Below, one piece after another: positions 30,335-35,794 of a stretch of 35,794 nt of DNA (positions are counted from its first letter, which is position 1; each line of letters begins with the position of its first letter). The notes beneath the pieces are model-generated. The model worked only from the letters and a program-made list of their open reading frames with translations, was not told the origin of the DNA and searched no databases. Source of the DNA: Streptomyces albus subsp. chlorinus (GTDB lineage: Bacteria > Actinomycetota > Actinomycetes > Streptomycetales > Streptomycetaceae); the NCBI RefSeq assembly GCF_013302895.1, contig NZ_VJOK01000001.1:5512022-5547815 (forward strand). Direction: 5' to 3'. A program made the position numbers and the translations under genes.

Positions 30335-31447
30335 ATGTCCGGGCCCGCCCCTGGAGAACTGACGTTCGTCGCCCCCCGCGGGGCCAAGAAGCCGCCGCGG
30401 CACCTCGCCGACCTCAGCCCCGCCGAGCGGCGCGAGGCCGTCGTCGCCGCGGGCGAGAAGCCGTTCCGCGCCAAGCAGCTGTCGCGGCACTACTTCGGGC
30501 GGCTGGCGCACCGGCCCGAGGAGTGGACGGACATCCCCGCCGCCTCGCGGCAGAAACTGGCCGCCGAGCTGCTGCCCGACCTGATGAGCGTGGTGCGGCA
30601 CATCAGCTGCGACGACGACACCACCCGCAAGACGCTGTGGCGGCTGCACGACGGGACGCTGGTGGAGTCGGTGCTGATGCGGTACCCGGACCGGGTCACC
30701 ATGTGCATCAGCTCGCAGGCCGGGTGCGGAATGAACTGCCCGTTCTGCGCCACCGGCCAGGCGGGGCTGGACCGCAACCTGTCCACGGCCGAGATCGTCC
30801 ACCAGATCGTCGACGGCATGCGCGCGCTGCGCGACGGCGAGGTGCCAGGGGGCCCGGCGCGGCTGTCGAACATCGTCTTCATGGGCATGGGCGAGCCGCT
30901 GGCCAACTACAAGCGGGTCGTCGGTGCGATCCGGCGGCTGACCGACCCGGAGCCGGACGGACTGGGGCTGTCCCAGCGGGGTATCACCGTCTCCACGGTG
31001 GGCCTGGTGCCCGCGATGCTGCGGTTCGCCGACGAGGGCTTCAAATGCCGGCTCGCGGTCTCCCTGCACGCGCCCGACGACGAGCTGCGCGACACCCTGG
31101 TGCCGGTCAACACCCGCTGGAAGGTGCGGGAGGTGCTGGACGCGGCCTGGGAGTACGCGGCCAAGTCCGGGCGCCGGGTCTCCATCGAGTACGCGCTGAT
31201 CAGGGACATCAACGACCAGGCGTGGCGGGCGGACCTGCTGGGGCGGCTGCTCAAGGGCAAGCGGGTGCATGTCAACCTCATCCCGCTCAACCCGACCCCC
31301 GGCTCCAAGTGGACCGCTTCCCGTCCCGAGGACGAGGCCGAGTTCGTGCGGACGCTGGAGCTGCACGGTGTACCGGTGACCGTACGGGACACCCGGGGAC
31401 AGGAGATCGACGGGGCGTGCGGCCAGCTCGCGGCCACCGAGCGCTGA
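30335..31447 (+). CDS. rlmN: Dual-specificity RNA methyltransferase RlmN
   Basis: A 370-residue radical-SAM enzyme that methylates C2 of A2503 in 23S rRNA and A37 in some tRNAs. C131xxxC135xxC138 (CGMNCPFC) binds the 4Fe-4S cluster. C124 and C362 match the two further cysteines needed for catalysis. Other motifs are GMGEPLANY, SLHAPDDELRDTLVPVN and VNLIPLNPTPGSKW. AGGAG at 30321-30325 and ATG at 30335 set the start. The 145 bases before it hold no gene. The next gene is under a separate thiamine switch. Confidence 0.96.
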   Translation: MSGPAPGELTFVAPRGAKKPPRHLADLSPAERREAVVAAGEKPFRAKQLSRHYFGRLAHRPEEWTDIPAASRQKLAAELLPDLMSVVRHISCDDDTTRKTLWRLHDGTLVESVLMRYPDRVTMCISSQAGCGMNCPFCATGQAGLDRNLSTAEIVHQIVDGMRALRDGEVPGGPARLSNIVFMGMGEPLANYKRVVGAIRRLTDPEPDGLGLSQRGITVSTVGLVPAMLRFADEGFKCRLAVSLHAPDDELRDTLVPVNTRWKVREVLDAAWEYAAKSGRRVSIEYALIRDINDQAWRADLLGRLLKGKRVHVNLIPLNPTPGSKWTASRPEDEAEFVRTLELHGVPVTVRDTRGQEIDGACGQLAATER

Positions 31448-31485
31448 GAGCGGCCGGACCCGGCTGCCGGGAGCGGGCTGACTGA

Positions 31486-31519
31486 TAGTGTTCGAACGGG
31501 CCGCCCTGGGGGCGGCCCG
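31486..31519 (+). promoter_or_regulatory. Putative thi promoter -10 and following hairpin
   Basis: TAGTGT at 31486-31491 may be the -10 of the thiamine operon. CGGGCCGCCC (31497-31506) and GGGCGGCCCG (31510-31519) pair perfectly over ten bases with a three-base loop. The hairpin would be at the very 5' end of the thi transcript, or it may end rlmN mRNA. Confidence 0.5.
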
Positions 31520-31531
31520 ACAACCGAACAG

Positions 31532-31630
31532 CCGACAGGGGAGCGCAACAGCGCTGAGAGTGCGGCCGTGCGTCCCATACGCGCCGCAGACCCTCGAACC
31601 TCGCCCGGGTCATGCCGGGTAGGAAGTCGA
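31532..31630 (+). ncRNA. TPP riboswitch (THI element)
   Basis: The pyrimidine-sensor helix carries CTGAGAG at 31554-31560. The pyrophosphate-sensor part reads GACCCTCGAACCTCGCCCGG followed by GTCATGCCGGGTAGGAAG up to base 31626, matching the family's conserved ACCTGA...GGATAATGCC...GGGA framework. P1 can form from CGAC (31533-31536) and GTCG (31626-31629). The only Shine-Dalgarno for thiB (AGGAAG, 31621-31626) is inside the 3' aptamer strand. Thiamine pyrophosphate binding would therefore hide it and block translation. There is no terminator between the aptamer and the ATG. Confidence 0.92.
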
Positions 31631-31637
31631 TGCACTG

Positions 31638-32711
31638 ATGAACACGTACGCGCGGCGCGCCGCCGCCACCACAGCCGTCCTCACCCTCGCCCTCCTGGCC
31701 ACCGCTTGTGGCGGCTCCGGGGACGCCGGGGACTCCAAGACCGTCACCCTCGTCACGCACGACTCCTTCGCCGCCTCCAAGGGCGTGCTGAAGGACTTCA
31801 CCAAGCAGACCGGCTACAAGGTCAAGGTGCTGCGCGGAGGTGACGCGGGTGCCGCTGTCAACCAGGCGGTACTCAACAAGGGCAACCCGCAGGGAGACGT
31901 CTTCTTCGGCGTCGACAACACCCTCCTCTCCCGCCCGCTCGACAAGGGCGTCTTCGCGCCGTACAAGGCCAAGGGCCTGGACAAGGTGCCGGAGCGGCTC
32001 CAGGCCGACCCGGGCAAGAACCGGGTCACCCCCGTCGACACGGGCGAGGTGTGCGTGAACTACGACCGCGCGTGGTTCGCCGGCAAGAAGCTGGATCCGC
32101 CGCGCACGCTGGACGACCTGACCAAGCCCCGCTACAAGAACCTCCTGGTGACGGAGGACGCGGCCAACTCCTCGCCGGGTCTGGCGTTCCTGCTGGCGAG
32201 CGTCGCCGAGCACGGCGAGCGGGGCTGGCAGGGTTACTGGAAGAAGCTGCGCGCCAACGGTGTGGAGGTCGTCGACAGCTGGGAGCAGGCCTACAACGAC
32301 CGCTTCAGCGGGTCGCGCGGCGGCAAGGGCAAGGGCGACAAGCCGCTGGTGGTCTCCTACGCCTCCAGCCCGCCCGTCGAGGTCCTGGGCGACAAGACCC
32401 CGCCGAAGCAGGCGCCGACCGGCGTCGCGAAGGGGACGTGCTTCCGGCAGACCGAGTACGCCGGCCTGCTCGACGGCGCCAGGAACACCAAGGGCGGCAA
32501 GGCGCTGCTGGACTTCCTGCTCAGCAAGCGGTTCCAGGAGGACCTGCCCCTCCAGATGTTCGTCAGCCCGGTACGGGAGGACGCCCGGCTGCCCGGACTG
32601 TTCACCAAGTACGGCGAGACCGTCGAGGACCCGGCCACCCTGGCGCCGAAGAAGATCGCCGCCAACCGTGAGCAGTGGATCAGGACGTGGACCTCGCTCG
32701 CCGTGAAGTGA
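31638..32711 (+). CDS. thiB: Thiamine ABC transporter substrate-binding lipoprotein
   Basis: A 357-residue lipoprotein with signal peptide ARRAAATTAVLTLALLATAC; the lipobox LATAC places the lipidated cysteine at residue 24. The mature part has the TbpA/ThiB fold: VTLVTHDSFAASKGVLKDF, QGDVFFGVDNTLLSR, YKNLLVTEDAANSSPGLAFL and VVSYASSPPVEVL. It captures thiamine outside the membrane for ThiPQ. Translation is controlled by the TPP riboswitch that ends eight bases before the ATG. The stop overlaps thiP (GTGA). Confidence 0.93.
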   Translation: MNTYARRAAATTAVLTLALLATACGGSGDAGDSKTVTLVTHDSFAASKGVLKDFTKQTGYKVKVLRGGDAGAAVNQAVLNKGNPQGDVFFGVDNTLLSRPLDKGVFAPYKAKGLDKVPERLQADPGKNRVTPVDTGEVCVNYDRAWFAGKKLDPPRTLDDLTKPRYKNLLVTEDAANSSPGLAFLLASVAEHGERGWQGYWKKLRANGVEVVDSWEQAYNDRFSGSRGGKGKGDKPLVVSYASSPPVEVLGDKTPPKQAPTGVAKGTCFRQTEYAGLLDGARNTKGGKALLDFLLSKRFQEDLPLQMFVSPVREDARLPGLFTKYGETVEDPATLAPKKIAANREQWIRTWTSLAVK

Positions 32712-34387
32712 GCGGCCAGGCGCGCCCCTCCGCGGGGCGTGCGCGGGCGCACGGCACCGGGGCGCGGCTGGCTCTGATGGCCGTGCCGGTGGCGTTCTTC
32801 GCCGTCTTCTTCGGCTACCCGGTCGCCGCCATCGTGGGGCGCGGACTGCGCGAGGGCGGACAGTGGCACCTCGGCCGCGCCGGGCAGGTCCTGGGCGACG
32901 CGGGCACCCTCCATGTGCTGTGGTTCACCGTGTGGCAGGCCGCCGCCTCCACCGCGCTGACGCTCGCCCTGGCCCTGCCCGCCGCCTGGGTGTTCGCGCG
33001 GCTCGACTTCCCCGGCAAGCGGCTGCTGCGCGCCGTGGTGACCGTGCCGTTCGTGCTGCCGACCGTGGTCGTGGGCTCCGCGTTCCTGGCGCTGGCGGGG
33101 CGCGGGGGCGTGCTGGACGAGTGGTTCGGGCTGCGGCTGGACACCAGCGTGTGGGCCATCCTGCTGGCGCACGTCCTCCTCAACTACGCCGTGGTCGTCC
33201 GCACGGTGGGCGGTTTCTGGTCGCAGCTGGACCCGCGCCAGGAGGAGGCCGCACGGACGCTGGGCGCGGGACGGCTGCGCGCCTGGTGCCGGGTCACGCT
33301 GCCCGCGCTGGCGCCGTCGGTGGGCGCCGCGGCGCTGATCGTGTTCCTGTTCACCTTCACCAGCTTCGGCGTCATCCAGGTGCTGGGCGGTCCCCGCTAC
33401 GCCACCTTGGAAGTGGAGATCTACCGGCAGACGGCCACCCTGCTGGACCTGCCGGCGGCGGCCGTGCTGACGCTGCTCCAGTTCGCCGCCGTCGCCGCCC
33501 TGCTGGCCGTGCACGCCTGGTCCCTGCGGCGCAGGGAGACGGCGTTGAGGCTCGTCCCCGCGGAGCACACGGTGCACCGTCCGACAGGAGCGGGACAGTG
33601 GTCGGTGCTGTGCACCGTCCTGACCGTGATCGTTCTGCTCACTGTCGCGCCGCTCGTCGTCCTCGTCCAGCGGGCGTTCGACGGGCCCGACGGATACGGG
33701 CTCACTTTCTTCCGCGCCCTGGGCGAACAGTCCGACAGCGGTACCTTCGTCGTCGCCCCGGTGGAGGCCGTCGGGAACTCCCTCGCCTACGCGGCGGTGG
33801 CCACCGTGATCGCCCTGGTGGTGGGCGGCCTGGCCGCCGCGGCGCTCACCAGGAGGGCGGGCCGGCTGGTGCGCGGGTTCGACGCGCTGCTGATGCTGCC
33901 CCTGGGCACTTCCGCTGTCACCGTCGGGTTCGGGTTCCTCGTCGCACTGGACGAGCCACCGCTCGACCTGCGCTCCACCTGGCTCCTGGTGCCGCTCGCC
34001 CAGGCGCTGGTGGGGGTGCCCTTCGTCATCCGCACCATGCTGCCCGTGCTGCGCGCCGTGGACGCACGGCTGCGGGAGGCCGCCGCCGTGCTGGGCGCCT
34101 CCCCGCTGCGCGCCTGGCGGGAGGTCGATCTGCCACTGGTGCGGCGGGCACTGCTGGTGGCCGCTGGGTTCGCCTTCGCCGTCTCACTGGGCGAGTTCGG
34201 GGCAACCGTCTTCATCGCACGCCCCGACACCCCCACGCTGCCGGTCGCGGTGGCCCGGATGCTGGGCCGGGCCGGAGCGGCCAACTACGGCCAGGCGATG
34301 GCCCTCAGCACCATCCTGATGCTCGTCTGCGCGACCGTGCTGTTCGCGCTGGAGCGGGTGAGAACCGACGGCCAGGGAGAGTTCTGA
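32708..34387 (+). CDS. thiP: Thiamine ABC transporter permease
   Basis: A 559-residue permease with two fused six-helix domains, as in ThiP of other bacteria. Each half has an EAA loop that meets the ATPase: EEAARTLGAGRLRAWCRVTL in the first and REAAAVLGASPLRAWREVDL in the second. The start ARLALMAVPVAFFAVFFGYP is the first membrane segment. GTG at 32708 overlaps the thiB stop by four bases; the stop is directly followed by the thiQ ATG with no gap. The fold also resembles iron and sulfate permeases, but the riboswitch makes thiamine the likely substrate. Confidence 0.93.
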   Translation: MSGQARPSAGRARAHGTGARLALMAVPVAFFAVFFGYPVAAIVGRGLREGGQWHLGRAGQVLGDAGTLHVLWFTVWQAAASTALTLALALPAAWVFARLDFPGKRLLRAVVTVPFVLPTVVVGSAFLALAGRGGVLDEWFGLRLDTSVWAILLAHVLLNYAVVVRTVGGFWSQLDPRQEEAARTLGAGRLRAWCRVTLPALAPSVGAAALIVFLFTFTSFGVIQVLGGPRYATLEVEIYRQTATLLDLPAAAVLTLLQFAAVAALLAVHAWSLRRRETALRLVPAEHTVHRPTGAGQWSVLCTVLTVIVLLTVAPLVVLVQRAFDGPDGYGLTFFRALGEQSDSGTFVVAPVEAVGNSLAYAAVATVIALVVGGLAAAALTRRAGRLVRGFDALLMLPLGTSAVTVGFGFLVALDEPPLDLRSTWLLVPLAQALVGVPFVIRTMLPVLRAVDARLREAAAVLGASPLRAWREVDLPLVRRALLVAAGFAFAVSLGEFGATVFIARPDTPTLPVAVARMLGRAGAANYGQAMALSTILMLVCATVLFALERVRTDGQGEF

Positions 34388-35476
34388 ATGCTGCGACTGG
34401 ACGGCGTGACCGTACGCTTCGGTGAGCACACGGCGCTGGACGCGGTCGATCTGGAGGTCGCCGAGCACGAGACCGTGTGCGTACTGGGCCCCAGCGGCAG
34501 CGGCAAGTCCACCCTCCTGCGGGTCGTCGCCGGGCTCCAGCCGGCCGACGCGGGAAGCGTGCTGCTGTCCGGACGGGACCAGCGGGGGGTGCCCCCTCAC
34601 AAGCGCGGTGTCGGGTTGATGTTCCAGGACCACCAGCTGTTCCCGCAGCGGGACGTCGCCGGCAACATCGCGTTCGGGCCGCGTATGCGCCGCATGGGCC
34701 GTGCCGCGACCGAACGGCGGGTGGCCGAACTGCTGGAGCTGGTGGGGCTGCCGCAGGCCGGACGGCGTGCCGTCACCGCGCTCTCCGGCGGCGAGCAGCA
34801 GCGCGTCGCCCTGGCCCGCGCGCTGGCGCCCGAACCCCGGCTGCTGATGCTGGACGAGCCGCTGGGCCAGCTCGACCGCGGACTGCGTGAGCGCCTCGTC
34901 GTCGAACTGCGCGGCCTCTTCCAGCGGCTCGGCACCACGGTGCTGGCGGTCACGCACGACCACGGTGAGGCGTTCGCGCTCGCCGACCGGGTCGTCGTCA
35001 TGCGGGACGGCCGCATAGCGCAGACCGGTACCCCGCTTCAGGTGTGGCAGCGCCCCGCGTCCGCGTTCGTGGCCCGCTTCCTCGGCTTCGACAACATCAC
35101 GCCGGCCACCGTCCACGGCGCGGCGGCCGACACCGCGTGGGGCGAGCTCACCGTCCCGGAGGGCACCCCGCAAGGCAGCACCCTGCTGCTCGTACGCCCC
35201 GGCGGGGTGCTGTTGCGCGCACCGGAGGACGGGCTGCGCTGCACCGTGGAGGCCCGCACGTTCCGGGGCGGGGACGCGTCCACGGTCACCGTGCTGCTGC
35301 GGCCGCAGGACGGGCCGCCCCTGGAGGCCGCCTGCACCCTGCGGGAGGCGCCGGAGGAGGGCTCCCAGGTGGGTGCCGTCTTCGACCCCCGCGAGGTGGT
35401 GGCGCTCGACGGCGGGGAGGACGGCCGCGGTACGCGGAACGGTGCCGTGGGGAAGGCCGCGGTCCCGGGCGAGTGA
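34388..35476 (+). CDS. thiQ: Thiamine ABC transporter ATPase
   Basis: A 362-residue ATPase that powers ThiP. Walker A GPSGSGKST lies at residues 34-42 (K40), Q-loop in MFQDHQLFPQRDV, signature LSGGEQQRVALARAL, Walker B LLMLDEPLGQLD and switch His in AVTHDHGEAFALADRVVVM. After residue 230 a regulatory TOBE-like part (TVPEGTPQGSTLLLVRPGGV) makes it longer than proteobacterial ThiQ (about 230 residues), as in related iron and polyamine ATPases. It starts directly after the thiP stop. Confidence 0.92.
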   Translation: MLRLDGVTVRFGEHTALDAVDLEVAEHETVCVLGPSGSGKSTLLRVVAGLQPADAGSVLLSGRDQRGVPPHKRGVGLMFQDHQLFPQRDVAGNIAFGPRMRRMGRAATERRVAELLELVGLPQAGRRAVTALSGGEQQRVALARALAPEPRLLMLDEPLGQLDRGLRERLVVELRGLFQRLGTTVLAVTHDHGEAFALADRVVVMRDGRIAQTGTPLQVWQRPASAFVARFLGFDNITPATVHGAAADTAWGELTVPEGTPQGSTLLLVRPGGVLLRAPEDGLRCTVEARTFRGGDASTVTVLLRPQDGPPLEAACTLREAPEEGSQVGAVFDPREVVALDGGEDGRGTRNGAVGKAAVPGE

Positions 35477-35477
35477 C

Positions 35478-35513
35478 CCGACGGCGCCGGGCGGGCCGAC
35501 GGCGCCGGGCGGG
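35478..35513. repeat. Two perfect 18-base tandem copies
   Basis: CCGACGGCGCCGGGCGGG occurs at 35478-35495 and again at 35496-35513, with no gap. It lies in the short convergent gap between thiQ and the minus-strand gene and may form the 3' end of either transcript. Confidence 0.8.
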
Positions 35514-35524
35514 GCGTGACCGGC

Positions 35525-35773
35525 TCAGCGCGGCGGCAGCGGGGCGAGCAGGCCCACGGACAGCGTCGCCGCGGTGAAGACCGCGAGGGTGGCGGCCGTC
35601 CGCACCAGCCGGACCGCGCGCCACATCCGGTGGGGCGCGCCGAGCCGGTCCAGCAGCTCCCCCAGGGGCTCGCGGGTGCGGCGTGCCCGGGCCAGTGCCG
35701 CCAGCGCGGCCCCGACCGCACAGCACCCCACCAGCACCGCCGCGAGTGTGCCGAGTGGTCCGGGAGCGGGCAT
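35525..35773 (-). CDS. Small membrane protein of unknown function, possibly partial
   Basis: An 82-residue frame with two hydrophobic segments: LGTLAAVLVGCCAVGAALAA near the start and VRTAATLAVFTAATLSVGLL near the end. A basic, amphipathic loop (RARRTREPLGELLDRLGAPH) lies between. I do not recognise the family. ATG at 35773 is used, but the frame is open to the window edge and a start further out cannot be excluded. It is convergent with the thiamine operon and not part of it. Confidence 0.55.
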   Translation of the reverse strand: MPAPGPLGTLAAVLVGCCAVGAALAALARARRTREPLGELLDRLGAPHRMWRAVRLVRTAATLAVFTAATLSVGLLAPLPPR

Positions 35774-35794
35774 TCCGGCACCGGCGAGCCGGGC

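Overview
The window is a core-chromosome segment of a high-GC actinobacterium, almost certainly a Streptomyces. The evidence is a very strong G/C third-position bias, frequent GTG/TTG starts, many 4-base stop/start overlaps, an NsdA-type developmental regulator, the sporulation sigma factor WhiG, four tandem type I signal peptidases, and the gene order nsdA-amtB-glnK-glnD-ffh ... rpsP-rimM-trmD-rplS-sip ... whiG ... rpsB-tsf-pyrH-frr-cdsA-rlmN. I see no insertion sequence, prophage, CRISPR array, tRNA or rRNA.

Bases 1-5500: the 3' part of nsdA, then a nitrogen-sensing operon of ammonium channel (amtB), PII protein (glnK) and PII-modifying enzyme (glnD). The genes overlap by 4 bases each, and a GlnR-type operator lies upstream. 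Bases 5541-7763: ffh (SRP GTPase) and a GNAT acetyltransferase, convergent with a minus-strand SAM methyltransferase (7801-8607). Bases 8608-9541 are a 930-base gene-poor interval with a degenerate 13-14-base minisatellite, a 25-base direct repeat and a perfect A/T-rich palindrome. These sit just upstream of an uncharacterised HExxH plus zinc-ribbon protein (9542-10156). This is the least explained part of the window.

Bases 10403-13413: ribosome and tRNA maturation genes rpsP-khpA, a strong hairpin, rimM-trmD, and then rplS with its own promoter and a leader hairpin. Bases 13458-17521: signal peptidase cluster sipW-sipX-sipY plus sipZ with its own promoter. Bases 17561-21710: a DUF2469 gene, a pair of DnaA boxes, then the overlapping set yraN-comM-dprA (DNA handling). 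Bases 22010-24640: whiG, a TetR regulator and, on the minus strand, a secreted M23-like protein whose frame runs through the whole antisense of the TetR gene.

Bases 25306-30189: translation and envelope genes rpsB, tsf, pyrH, frr and cdsA, with several intergenic hairpins including a U-tailed one just upstream of pyrH. Bases 30335-31447: rlmN. Bases 31486-35476: a thiamine ABC transporter operon (thiB-thiP-thiQ) behind a TPP riboswitch. A small minus-strand membrane protein closes the window.

Most genes are conserved housekeeping functions. The items most worth following up are the zincin locus and its palindrome, the M23/tetR antisense overlap, the sipX run-on into sipY, the DnaA-box pair, and the candidate leader structures at rplS, pyrH and rpsB.
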